A DNA stretch of 64,000 bases from Phoronis australis. Lineage: Eukaryota > Phoronida > Phoronidae. The stretch lies in contig NMRA01000912.1 in NCBI GenBank assembly GCA_002633005.1, positions 37,629 to 101,628 on the forward strand, given 5' to 3'. Below the pieces are notes generated by a model that was not told the origin of the DNA, ran no database searches, and saw only the letters and a list, made by a program, of their open reading frames with translations. The position numbers and the translations under genes are program-made. Positions within the stretch are counted from its first letter, which is position 1, and each line of letters opens with the position of its first letter. Below are positions 48,201-58,600 of the stretch, in pieces.

Positions 48201-49429
48201 TATAGTAGGATAAACGGATGGTTGCAATCAAACGGTAGTGTGACTGAGCTTCCTACAAACCTTGGTCTTAACACGCTTTTATACAATAGTCACTGAACAA
48301 TACAAGAACGACAATGAGTTGTCTTTGTCTCTAGATTCCTCTTGAGTAAATTTGGTTTTAATGTCACACTGATTAATGTGTTTGAAGAACACGGTCTTTT
48401 CTGTGAACAACAAAAGTGTCATGAACACACCTCAACCTGACTCTAGGTGGAACTCCAACACGCTTTCCTCACAAAGTTTTCCTTATACTAGTTCACCATA
48501 TTAGGGGAAACAGGAGAGCCCTTACATGTAGTACACCCGTTGGACTGGACGTAGGTCTTCCCGTCGAATGAGAAGTATGTAGACTTAAGCATTAGATCTA
48601 GTAGCTGACAAATGCTGCCTTTGTCTACCTACAGATCGAGTGGTTCTGTCAAAGCGTTCTCTTACAACAGCGAAAGCGTCGTCGGGGTTAAACATGCAGG
48701 TGCACAGTGCTTCATTCACCTGTGTACAGTCCCCCGACGACACTTTGGCGGTTGTTGAGAACGAGTTGATGAATGTCTAACAGAAAATCCAATTTTGTGC
48801 ATGGTATCTCATGCTCCGATCCAGGCTGTGAGGAAAATCCAGGTTTATAGAGACAATGAAGTCTGGGCTTTCTGTTACCGAGAACACGTGATAGAGCGCT
48901 CAAGAGTATACCGTGCAGACTGTGCTTTCGATCACATGAAAAGTGACACGACACGTCACATGACACCTCCGTGGCCTGCCAAAGACCTCGGGATGAGGAC
49001 GCAGCATAGCCAACTCAAATCCGTAAGTCCAGTATTTGATTTATTTTCTATATATCATCTGTAAATGAATTATTGAACAAGTTGGGAGCAGTTTTGTAAT
49101 AGGAAGTGGTCTGAATAAAAAGTTTTTAGGCGGAAGACAGGTTTGTAGCAGCTTTCACTTTTCCTCGCTTTCATGGAGTACGTGGTGCAGTGATGCCATC
49201 TGAGAGATCAGAACTGACAAGGTGCACTAGTTTGTGCGGTTCGGCTTTACGTCAATATATCTTGTCTCAGAAATTCAGAGGGAAAGATTAAGAGTCACCA
49301 TAAGGTTACACTTACAGTCTCCTTTTGTTGGAAACACCGATGCTATGAGGACACCACATAAGAGGACAACAGCAGAGAATGCCATCCTTAGTTAGGTACG
49401 TTCCGTCTGGTGTTGTATTGCCGCAAACT
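38973..49429 (-). CDS. Paralog A: novel single-pass membrane protein, 6 coding exons
   Basis: 303 residues from exons 49385-49316, 45191-45048, 43889-43771, 40921-40771, 39682-39512 and 39229-38973, all GT-AG with phases 1,1,0,1,1. Order: signal peptide (1-20), ectodomain (to about 165) with four cysteines and the blocks KVEIRDGSTS, QPYVYIVVD and SCREGLNVDLKISNH, transmembrane helix (172-194), cysteine cluster CICFCC at 193-198, basic KRQQR, then a tail rich in Tyr, Pro and Gln with PPSYP at 259-263 and a Gln run. The layout (membrane helix, Cys cluster, PPxY tail) recalls Shisa, CYYR1 and WBP1/VOPP1 adaptors, but the ectodomain is not one I know. A paralog lies 6 kb away on the same strand. 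A splice acceptor at 49430-49431, before the ATG exon, suggests a 5' untranslated intron. Confidence 0.9.
39512..39682 (-). CDS. Paralog A exon 5 (transmembrane helix and Cys cluster)
   Basis: 171 nt, the same length as in paralog B. GAIIGIAIGGLVGLALLIGV runs into PICICFCCIAAASKRQQRTN. The positive residues after the helix place this side in the cytoplasm. The cysteines are candidate palmitoylation sites. Confidence 0.95.
39740..40770. other. Paralog A intron 4, nothing recognised
   Basis: Short open frames at 39752-40170 and 40158-40361 show no family features. Confidence 0.4.
40771..40921 (-). CDS. Paralog A exon 4 (ectodomain)
   Basis: 151 nt. VTLYQGRTYYGTFYTTQPYV then YIVVDRSSCSTRSCREGL and VDLKISNHGGV. 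Two cysteines six residues apart. One codon longer than in paralog B (TYYGTF versus AYGTY). Confidence 0.93.
42514..43361. mobile_element. CATAGGCGGAT...ATCCGCCACTG element, long copy
   Basis: Left GGCGGATTTAGGGGGG, right CCTAGATCCGCCACTG, inverted. Next to the ends lie CCTTGGCTGCCGCAA and GGGCCCCCCTTG. A tRNA-like stretch sits inside. It shares both ends with 43959-44263. Lies in paralog A intron 3. An unresolved base is at 42678. Confidence 0.7.
43053..43122 (+). repeat. tRNA-like (SINE head) sequence
   Basis: GTGTAGTTGTTACGCACGCC resembles an A box and D arm, GTGAGTTCGAGTCTGTG a B box. GCACG-CCAGCGA-TGTGC folds as an anticodon arm with AGC in the loop. The T stem does not pair properly, and a T-rich tract follows. 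More likely a tRNA-derived SINE than a working tRNA gene. Confidence 0.5.
43771..43889 (-). CDS. Paralog A exon 3 (ectodomain)
   Basis: 119 nt, as in paralog B. Encodes DFTYESRKLKIEVLKADFDN then NLLKVEIRDGSTSYSNLL; alternating hydrophobics suggest beta strands. Donor GTAAGT. Confidence 0.92.
43959..44263. mobile_element. CATAGGCGGAC...ATCCGCCACTG element, short copy
   Basis: Same ends and same CTTAGCTGCCGCAAGCAAAA and TTGGCCCCCCTTATGGTATC blocks as the 42514 copy, but 305 bp and without the tRNA-like insert. Lies in paralog A intron 2. Confidence 0.75.
45048..45191 (-). CDS. Paralog A exon 2 (ectodomain)
   Basis: 144 nt, phase 1 on both sides, the same length as in paralog B. Encodes NLDSVSQCSYSSSYEVHEW, then IGRAHWSSKSLQSRC and IKLYAG. 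Two cysteines. Confidence 0.9.
45556..45830. repeat. Copy of the TTTCATGAAA inverted-repeat family
   Basis: Left CTGTTTCATGAAAAGTGACT then TTGGTCTTACGC; right GAGCGTAAGACCAAATATCT and TAAGGCTCATG. Clear inverted ends; about 275 bp. Confidence 0.75.
46148..46380. repeat. Copy of the TTTCATGAAA inverted-repeat family
   Basis: Left GGGCCCGTTTCAGTAGGGCT and TTTCGTCTTGCGC; right GGAAGACCAAAGTTCTGTCC and TAAGTCTTAAAG. Lies 320 bp from another member. Confidence 0.7.
47070..47200. repeat. GGGCGGCGCAC short inverted-repeat element, relic
   Basis: CATGGGCGGCGCACCATGAG at one side and GGGTGCGCCGC with CATGGACGGCGCACCCG further on. Related to the clean hairpin at 48041-48109. Confidence 0.55.
47290..49065. 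repeat. Inverted repeat pair (47290-47760 and 48790-49065)
   Basis: The minus strand of 47455-47290 and the plus strand of 48885-49060 share GAGCGCTCAAGAGTAT-like, CATGACAC/CATGTG, TGGCCTGCC, GGATGAGGACGCA and CTCAAATCCGTAAGTCC blocks. A second matching pair is 47750-47700 (minus) with 48790-48840 (plus). The left arm has about 200 extra bases. Both arms keep a donor-like GTAAGTCC after the same point. No protein family recognised. Lies in paralog A intron 1. Confidence 0.7.
47964..48109. repeat. Two adjacent 70-bp GGGCGGCGCA hairpins
   Basis: 48041-48109 has perfect 13-bp inverted ends (CATGGGCGGCGCA and TGCGCCGCCCATG) around a 43-bp loop with AAAAAAGTGGGGGGCTATAG. 47964-48034 is a slightly decayed copy in the same orientation. 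Confidence 0.8.
49316..49385 (-). CDS. Paralog A exon 1 (signal peptide)
   Basis: MAFSAVVLLCGVLIASVFPT then KGD and a split codon at donor GTAAGT. Hydrophobic core without charges, as in a secretory signal. The exon probably starts at 49429, after TTTATTTTTAG. Confidence 0.88.
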
Positions 49430-50050
49430 CTAAAAATAAATGGAAAGTCACGTGATAATGAAGCAACAGTGGTTTCAGGCTCCAAATCCGTCGCCTGTTA
49501 AAATACAACATTTAGTTTAGGCTATTAAAGAAGCCAATTAAACTGGTCTCACTCTGCACTACAATGCTTCCTGGTCTCACATAATAACAAACTGATTGTC
49601 CTCAAAAACCCAGAACTGTATTACGTCTTATTTGAGTATGGAACAAATTGTAACCAGTTTTGTCACGGCAGTCACAGATAGGAAGCTAAACTAAAAGGTA
49701 TGTCTTTAACAAAAGGTGCCGGATTAAATGCTTAGGAAATGTTTAAGCCGGCAAGGTAGCAGCACCTTGTTGTCACTCGTCTCGGCACCTATATTGTAAA
49801 ATTGAAAAAGATGTAGCGACTGGACGACTCAGTTGTAAATTCTGGCGACCGACTATTCGGGACACCATGGAGACGGGGGGTATCTTGAGAATTATGGTGA
49901 ACGAATTTTGACGACCACCGACAGCTTATTAAATGCACGGTGATTGTTATACCTTAAGGACCCTAGAAATAATTTGTCCTGAGGGCCGGTGTAGTGAATA
50001 ACCACACACAAAGCGATGATCGTTTTGAAAATCACATTCGGATTCATTTT

Positions 50051-51577
50051 CCCTTATGAAAAAGAATTGAGAATCTCACAGAATTCCAGTGAGATTCCAG
50101 TTAGATTTTCACTAAATAACCCATGATAGTTAGAAATGCGAGTGATAACCCAGTAGGAATTGAACACCTGGGGCAGTCAGTGAGAAAATAGTGAGAAAAT
50201 GTTATGTAAGAGTGAGAGTCCAGTGAGAATTTGGTTTTACGAAAATTGTGAGTAAGAATCCAATGAGAATTTCAGATTTAAAAAATTTCTTGAGTAAGAA
50301 TTGAATGAAAATTTGGACTAGCAAAACTTGGTGTTATGGATGATTTGCAGGTTAGTTTGTTCTCAGTGTATTTTGTATGTGATGTTTTTTTTGCTTTGCT
50401 TAGCCTTAGTTTTCTGTCTTGCCGCTAGGGCCTTTCTAGCCTATTGTTTCACTGCTCGCCCCAGGGACTGCCGCGTCGCTTCATTTGAAGCGTCTAGTCG
50501 CTTGCTATTGTCGTGTGTCCAGTGAGTGTTTTCGTTCTTTATTTGCATCATTTGCTTGTTTTGGACGCAGTTCGTACATTTTTCTTAGTTTGCAGTTTTG
50601 TGTATGATTTGTCTCAATGGTCTGCTTTTTCTGTGTGTCTTGTGTTGGCTACACCCCGTGTCAGCCATTTTGTTAATTTTGTGTTTCTTGTTCTTTGCAG
50701 ACAAGATTCGAACAAGTTTTGTATGGTATTCAGTGGTTTGCAGACTTTATATTCGCTGTGTTCATGGGCCACATTTGGGCCACGGAACAAAGAATAAAGA
50801 TTACTAAACAATTACAATATTTCGTATTATCACACAGCAACAATTGGAGTAAGAATTCAGAGAGAATTTAAGATAAACAATCAAGCTCATTGGCTGTGGA
50901 AATTTCAGAATTCAAACTAAAATGGCGCCAGGAATGAACAGTTGATATGAAGTAGAAAAATAGCTTGAAGATTGTCGACATTTTTCTCACAAATGTTGTG
51001 ACTTATTGAACTCTTGTCTGCAAGTCAACCAGAGGGGATTCCTGGACTGAAGTTGTGTTACTATTTACTGAACTTAAGGTTGGTACATTCCATACATCTA
51101 GTAGAGTGCATGAAGCACCAGAATTAGACTGATGTCTTCAGTTTGTGTTGGCAGCTGAGTTTTTTGTATTTTGTTGATTCACCAAAACCATTGAAATTGT
51201 TAGTTTAAGTCTGCTGTATTTCACAATTTGCAATTAAGTTATAAGTTTAGTCAAATTTCAAGATGAACTAACAAAAATAAGCAGCGTTTTGGTTACCAAT
51301 AAAGCTTTGAACTCTCATCTATTCAGTCAATGGCTATATACCGGTAAAGTGCACACACAAATTATTCTAAGTTCAAAATTCTCACCCAGTGAGATTTGCA
51401 CTCCATGAGTGAGATTTTCAGTAAGATGAATTCTCACTGCATTCTCTTTGGACTATTACTGTATTTTCACTACAGTGATTTGAATGGCATCTTAATTAGT
51501 TGGATTATTGGAATCTCACTGGATTCTCCGCACTGACTTTCAGGATGAGAATTTACACTTAATTTTTTTCATAAGGG
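50051..51577. mobile_element. 1.5-kb element with CCCTTATGAAAAA inverted ends
   Basis: Left CCCTTATGAAAAAGAATTGA, right TTTTTTTCATAAGGG, with TTTT on both outer sides as a possible target duplication. Sub-terminal regions at both ends are rich in GTGAGA and GAATCTCACTG-type motifs in opposite orientation. The middle (50328-50810) is T-rich, has open frames without known domains, and ends GGAACAAAGAATAAAGATTA, which may be a separate insertion. Confidence 0.65.
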
Positions 51578-52797
51578 TTTTCACACCTCAATTTTTCGTG
51601 GACGAAGCAAGATCAAAAGACATGACTTCGTTGAAATTCTTTATCCTTGAGAACCCCGTAGCCAGCGCGCTTTCTGCCAATCATGCGTACTTCAGGAGTC
51701 TTTTCAGAAAGCGAGAGCAACAATAAAGGGCGTTTGTTGAAAGTAGGATAACGATTTTGTCACACTAAATGTTTCACACCGAGTACACTGTCTACGGTGC
51801 TCATCTTCATATTTAATTCATAACCCTGCATGCAGGTGTCTGCGATGACGATTCGATCAACGCAACTATCAGTACTCTAGTGCATTGTACTATAGCCCAT
51901 GATGTCATCTCTGACAACATGATGTCGTAGATGATGACATCTATGACACACCTTTGTAGCAATGTCGTATCTCTCGGTTTTGTCGACGAGGATACTGACT
52001 TGTACTCATTCAGTTTCGTAATAAAAACGACAGAAAAAGATTTTTTGCCGGATACGTCATTTATTGAGGAAAGGTTTAAAGTCCCTGAAGCTCCGTAGAC
52101 CCGACGCTGCTAACAGCTAGGTGTACATGCAGTACATGTATGTGCAGGTCGGATTCGCCTCTTACCTTAAAGGACTATGATACCTCCTTCTTCGCACGTT
52201 TCCTTTAGCTTATGTATAGACTGCAATAAAACTGACTCACGGCTTAACTGTTCTGTGTACTTAAATAAATACTAGGTCACTATATAGCACAGTCAAGTGC
52301 GTCAGCACAAAATTCAGTCCAAAATGAGGTCACGTAGAAGTCTACTGTACACAACAATGCTTGTTGCAAGCCCCATCTTTCGGTTGGTTTGCAAACTTTA
52401 AATAATGTTTCGAGCGCGGTGAAATCAACTACATACCGATTCGCACACAGTCCAGTGTGGAATATATTGGCCTAATCTTGTGACGGTAACAAAGCCCGGT
52501 CCTAAAATTAAACAAGTTGGCTGGTGTTGTTGTCTTTGGTTACACTGTAAGTTGAATGGAGCAATTTGGTTAGGGTTAATGCCTCAGTCTTCATTTCTGT
52601 TTTGTCTGGCTTGGAGACGACCATTTTTGAGTCGTCGATGTAGCGGACAGCAATATAAATTGAATTATTGTTTCCATACCAACAGGGTCAGTGGTAATCT
52701 TAGTAGAAAACACATTTTCCTGCCAAAACTCGCTCGCAAAGATTTAGCCAAGAAATTATAGTGCGTGGCAGCCTAATAGAAATCACCCACTACCAGC

Positions 52798-52935
52798 AGT
52801 TACCTGTAAATTCTCAGAGATTTTACGCCTTTCCTTATGAGAAATTCGATTATTTTTTAGATAGAGTTGTGCGGAGCGTAAAACTAAATTTCAGCTTTAA
52901 GTCTTTTAAAAGCCACTTTTCATGAAACACACCGG
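52798..52935. repeat. Partial copy of the TTTCATGAAA inverted-repeat family
   Basis: Only the right half is clear: GAGCGTAAAACTAAATTTCA, TTTAAGTC and CACTTTTCATGAAAC. Confidence 0.55.
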
Positions 52936-54521
52936 CTTCGGTTGTTAACGAATATCGAAATAAATAGCAGGTGACGCTGTCGTCATCGAAGTTATCGTAA
53001 GGAACCGCTGTTGCGTCGCATGCACGCATGCTCGCTTGGATTTTTTCAATGTAAAAATTTCAGAAAATTTATACGTGTTAATTCATGACATAAAACTTAT
53101 TTCTAATTCGATGGGTGATTATTAGAGCAAAATAAAAGCATTTATTAGCTGCGACACTACACTTTAGTTGTTGTCGATAACAGTGGCCTCTGGCGATAAC
53201 TTCGATGGGAGCGAAGCAGACACTTCATACCGCACTGCAGCGTCGACACTCCGCTGTTAAATCCACCTGTTTACTGCTAAGTTAACTGGCACTGTAAACT
53301 TCGACCCAGAACCGAAGTTAATCGTTCATACTGACCGCAACTTCCCAAACATCGACGCGTCGACGTTAGTATCAAAAGCTTTACAAAACTCAAACTTCAC
53401 TCTAACACGTCTTGTAGAAAACGCCCTTAAAGGCGGGGCTACGAGTTCGCCTGTATCATGAAGTGACTAGCTTGCACTGAAGCTGTGCAAATTAATTCCC
53501 AATCTTTATAATTAATCCCATTCTCCAATAGACTATTCGCACGTGCTCTTCACAATTGCGTATTCACGCCAGAAGACATACAAAATAACAAAGCAACCAT
53601 AACTGGAAACACAAACTACTAGGAAACGACAAAATGAATCCCGTAACTCTAGAATACCCATCTTTTGTTCTACACTTTGCCAGGCCTTTTTTCTTTCTTT
53701 TATGTAGAATTCGCTCACACAGTCTAGGCAGACATTTTTAAATACTGCATACTGGCTGAGAGTTTATTTGAAAACCAGCATAGGCTGCGCAAAGTGCAAC
53801 GGCATGTCGTCTGTTCATTTATCGCCCACCATGAATTCCAAAGAAATGCTACGAAATTGTTCGTGTCAGGATAAACCTGAAACCAACAGTTTTTCGGTGC
53901 TCGTTTGATGGAAATGTATTAATATTTATTCAATTCTAATGTCGAATACACATTGCAATTGATAAATGAATATCAATTCTTGAGAAAAACATTAATATAT
54001 CCACAATGGAGCGCCATAATCTAACGACAATAGAGTAGAAATATATATTACCCGTTGAACAAAACGTTTATTTATAAATATAAATTCAGTAACGCGTTCA
54101 CCTTGTAATGACACGTGATAATCAAGCCGCAGACTGTAATGATCAAACAAATACATTGGTTTTAAAACGTAATAAACCTGAGATTATGTATCAGCAATAT
54201 GTGCAAATTTTAACCACTAATACAATATCCTCTTTTTAAAATTCCATGTAATTCACAAATAATTGATGTTTTGCACCAAAATCGTATGAAATTCCCAAAG
54301 CATTTTGCATAACAAAGTACAGAAAATACTACATCCTAGAATAGCCTAAAGCACTCCAGAGGGCGTCACAGCCGGACCATACAGTACAAATAACCTACGA
54401 ATCTTGTGTAACATTTTCCTTCCCCTCTCCCAATACAAATCCTTGAAATTTAATTTTTCTAAGCCAATATTTGCTAACAAAAATGACAGAGCAGTGTATG
54501 TGTTAAACTTCAATGCAGGGG

Positions 54522-54800
54522 TTCGTTTCATGAAAACTGACTCTAGATTTTAATGTCATAAATATGGTCTTAGGCTCCACATAACTACATCTGAAAAATA
54601 TTTAAATCGTATTTGAGCTAATATTTAAATTGAGAATATACACATAACTGCTCAATGTTAAGATACTATCGATAAATTATTTATAGACTGTGATTTTTTA
54701 CATTTCACATGTACTTGGTTAAGCTTTTATTCAGCAATTGAGATGTGGTAGCACAAGACTCAATTTCTGTCTCAAGTCTTATGTCACTTTTCACATAACA
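54522..54800. repeat. Copy of the TTTCATGAAA inverted-repeat family
   Basis: Left GTTTCATGAAAACTGACTCT and ATGGTCTTAGGC; right CAATTTCTGTCTCAAGTCTT and GTCACTTTTCAC. Confidence 0.7.
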
Positions 54801-54924
54801 GCCCCTTGGTATTTTTCAACACATTGACCAGTGATTTTGAGGTGTATGCATGACCCAATAAAATTGCACACATATATCAGGAATGATGGATGAGATTTTT
54901 ATGAAACTTTCAGATACCGTGTTC

Positions 54925-55125
54925 CTCAAAAACGCTACTACTAATTGTTTTTAGAATGTTTCACTTTTGCACGAGAGGCTATAAAATAGGACTTTTCTTC
55001 ATTTTTTTGAAAAAATTAAAAGTTGCATAAAACAGAAATGAAATGATAACTTTGAAAACTGTAACAGCATTTTTCAGGTTTCATAATGGATATTTCTATC
55101 AAATCGAAATTCCGTCACGTAACTG
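54925..55125. repeat. Dispersed repeat shared with 16285-16500
   Basis: Same order of blocks (ACTACTAATTGTTTTTA, CTTTTGCA, GGACTTTTCTTC, GTTGCATAAAACAG, AACAGCATTTTTCAGGTTTC). Confidence 0.65.
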
Positions 55126-55135
55126 ACACCGTCGT

Positions 55136-55141
55136 TTTATT
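55136..55141 (-). terminator. Possible polyadenylation signal of paralog B
   Basis: AATAAA on the minus strand, about 280 bp after the stop codon of paralog B. Confidence 0.4.
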
Positions 55142-55422
55142 ATGTTTTTTCATTTTGCAAAGAAATCTTTGACTTCGTTCTGTTCACATCGACGTTGTTT
55201 TGATTTCAAGAAAGGATAGTAGCATCAAACCTTAAACGGCTGAAAAACTCCTCCCATCTTTTTGAAAGAGGTGACGATACATGTAAAGGTGCTAAGATGT
55301 TTGTATCAACCCATCTAATGCAACTGTAGGTTTTACGCGTACAGAAGGTATACATTATGGTTGAATATTGATTTCGTACCGGAGACTGTTTCAATAGAAT
55401 CATTCTGCATCTGTAGCTGCTA

Positions 55423-55628
55423 CTACTGCGGCTGCTGCTGCAGCTCCATCTGTGGGTATTCATTGGCCTGCTGCTGATGGTATTGACTAGCAACTGGATA
55501 CGAAGGGGGAGCACCCGCTTGATACACTTGTAGATTGTAATCAGGTTGCGGCTGATACGGAGTAACAATTGCGCCTTGAACAATGTATTGCTGTTGAGGA
55601 TACGCGAGAGCCGGGTTGACATTGGAAG
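55423..55628 (-). CDS. Paralog B exon 6 (PPxY tail) and stop
   Basis: ASNVNPALAYPQQQYIVQGA, QPQPDYNLQVYQAGAPPSYP, then a short Gln-rich end and TAG at 55423-55425. Acceptor TTTTCAG. Confidence 0.95.
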
Positions 55629-58600
55629 CTGAAAAGAGGCAGTTCATAAAGAGAGGTCTTCCACAATACAGATACATTATCATATATTTGATGGAAAACA
55701 AACCCAAGCTTCGTCATTTAAGGATTTCTCAAACCACGTTTATAAAAATTGGCCGTTTTTACAATATTTCACATATTTCTAGCAAAATACATTATCTTCA
55801 ATCTCGGAGAACTTCAAATACGAAATATATACCTAGTAGTGAGAATAAGATTGACCAGAACCACTTTGGAACCGCACAACGGCGTCTAAAATAAGAAAAA
55901 AATGCAATTCGCCTGGTCAACTTCGTTTATCGGTACAAGCGACAACCAGAAAGACGCTTTTGTGCTCTCACAACGCTGAAGAGTTGTATGCGATGGAATG
56001 ATTACCCGTTTTCTCCTTACAAGTCCCACACACACTACATAGCTCTTTTCCACTGGGTCACCAATACATCCTACATTAACTATGTGACGAATATGGTGTG
56101 TGGTCTTAAACCAGCAGCATAATCAGGCAACCACGGCCACAGACCACACACACCATGTCAACAGTCTAACTATGAACACTGGTTTACCTGTTGTAGTTGT
56201 TACCATGGGTGTATTTGTTCTTTGTTGCCGTCTAGAGGCTGCAGCGAAACAGCAAAAACATACACAAATTGGAACGCCAACCAAAAGCATGAGACCCACA
56301 CACCCACCAATAGCAATACCGACTATGGCAGCGGTCGACAGTTCGTAATAGGTACGCACTGAAATAAAGAAAATAACAACTTTTCAGAACAAAGCGAGAA
56401 GTGGGCAACTCAGCAACTGATTAATATAGGACATCGGAGAGTAATGACAAGGGGTCTCACACACCACTCTGCATCTCTTCTCTGCATCAATTTAATCCTT
56501 GGATGTAACAATAAACTGACCAAAGTCAGCTGGGGTTTCATAACTGTAATTTTTTTAGAAAATGTGACATTGAAACAGGATGCGCTAGATGTACAGTAGG
56601 AGATGAGAGAACCCGACATTTTCACTTATGTAAAATCACCAGTCGGGTTTTGGTGCCATTTTAAAATATTCCAAACGGGCCTATAATAATGGAAGACTTT
56701 CAAACAGCAACGTGGAGATTGATCACGAAGGGCCGGATATTAGTGGCCACCAGAGGACGAGGGGAATTTCACTTTTGTTTGAAACTCATCACGCCGAATC
56801 ACTCGAATCACATACCCTGGAAAGAGTATTTTTACGAAATCCAACACGCTCCCTTTGGCCACCCGCTGCGAAGAAGAAATACCTTCCGGTACAGCCAGGT
56901 CACCGGTGCCGCGTGACCATACCCTCTGACACAGCGCCACTTATACCGAAAAGTGGCCCTGTGGAAACATGATGAACGACACACACGGATTTCCGTGTGT
57001 GAGCATCAATGCGCAAGCTTGGTCGGAAGTTTACCGATCACATCGCCACTACTTATACACCTTCTAGCGGCACTGTACTTGTTTGGGCTTAAGCCACTGG
57101 ATCGGGGTTTCCTTGATTATGTTTACTTCGATCACTGCCTGTTTTAATAAATTGCAACTATTCAAGTCAAAGGTCGGTGCCGTGCTATATGTAACAGAAA
57201 GTTGTGTCCCAGATTTCAACCAATGGAAACGACTGAATGTTATGACGTTGGTTTCATTACTTTAACCAATGAGATGTCATGTTAAACAACATTCCACTGT
57301 GCAACCTTTCGTAGCACTTTGAAAGAGCTGTTGCGTGATCAGTGCTCCCTTGCTCCCTGATGGCTTCCCACTCACACACAAATCACGGTTTGCAATGCAC
57401 TTACAGACACCGGCATGGTTGGATATTCTGAGGTCAACGTCCAGTCCTTCGCGACAACTCTGTGACGAGCACGAAATTTTGTCCACTACGATGTACACAT
57501 ACGGCTGAGTGCTGTTATACGTGCCATAGGCATTGCCTTGGTGAAGTGTTACCTGAAATGAAGGCGCAGCTTGGAATTTTGGCAGGTGCAAGAGGTGCGA
57601 GCGGCCGCCTAATTTATTGTGCACATGGGTCGAGAAGGGTAGTGAGGCAAGGCGACAACTACATATAGCTTATAATTTTGAGTGTGAAATTCAATGAAGA
57701 AATTTAGGAGAATGTTGGCATTTCGCTTACCAAGTGACCGAACATTCTTGCCTGTTGCATCCTTTGGTTTCTTACAGTACGTGTAGGTTGACAACTAAGC
57801 TCAATGAATTCTACAGTTGAGCATTTCAAAGATTACTCCACGCAATCGATTTAAGTCCAACCTTTAAATATTTTATTTGTACCCATGGTGGACCTTTTAT
57901 CCCTATACTAGACAATTCCGACCAACGGTGAGTTAGTTAACATAGGCACGGTTGCAAAGACCCACGAACATACACTGTAAGCAGTGCGGAAGTCCATTTC
58001 AAGTATTCTACACCAACAGATGAGTTTTCGATTAAATTAAATTTTACCAAAGCTTTTGCCATATAGAGCCGCATTATCAAAATGGGTGTTAAGAAAGCAA
58101 CGTCTGTTGCACGCAGTGATATTTCCACGTGCACCACCATTCATAAGTTACGCGAGTCCATTGCCACACCAAATTTAATTCATGCGTGTGTCTGATGAGA
58201 CACCGTTAGTTTTTCGGAGTGTACTTTTATGTCCGGCGACAGATGAATTGGTGATGATCATTTTTACGGACTGATTTAATAAATGGGTTAATTACGTAGC
58301 ACAAGTTTTTTGGTATGTTACAAGTGAATTAAAAATCCACTTAAAAGTTGAGACTTACTCACCAGTATTGGCGAAGCAGAGGTAGATCCGTCGTGAATTT
58401 CAACTTTTATCAAGTTGTTGTCAAAAGTTGCCTCCACGACGTCTATTTTCAGCCTTCTCGTTTCATCTGTGAAATCTACGTCTGTAATATGCGACGCAAA
58501 ATTCAGAAAACAAAATCCTGTTAAAACCTAATTATCTAAATGCATTTATGTCCAAATTGTTTCATGGGAGTTTATCTGAAAGACAAGAACATGAAACAGA

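Larger units (their letters stand above)
49432..55130. other. Stretch between paralogs A and B
   Basis: No coding exon recognised on either strand. It contains an inverted-repeat element (50051-51577) and several dispersed repeats. Promoter and 5' untranslated exon of paralog A presumably lie within the first part but are not identifiable. Confidence 0.45.

Noticed and set aside
50328-50810. Hydrophobic Cys/Leu-rich open frames suggesting a membrane protein
   Set aside because: T-rich DNA yields Leu/Phe/Cys codons by composition; frames overlap, lack splice continuity and lie inside an inverted-repeat element.
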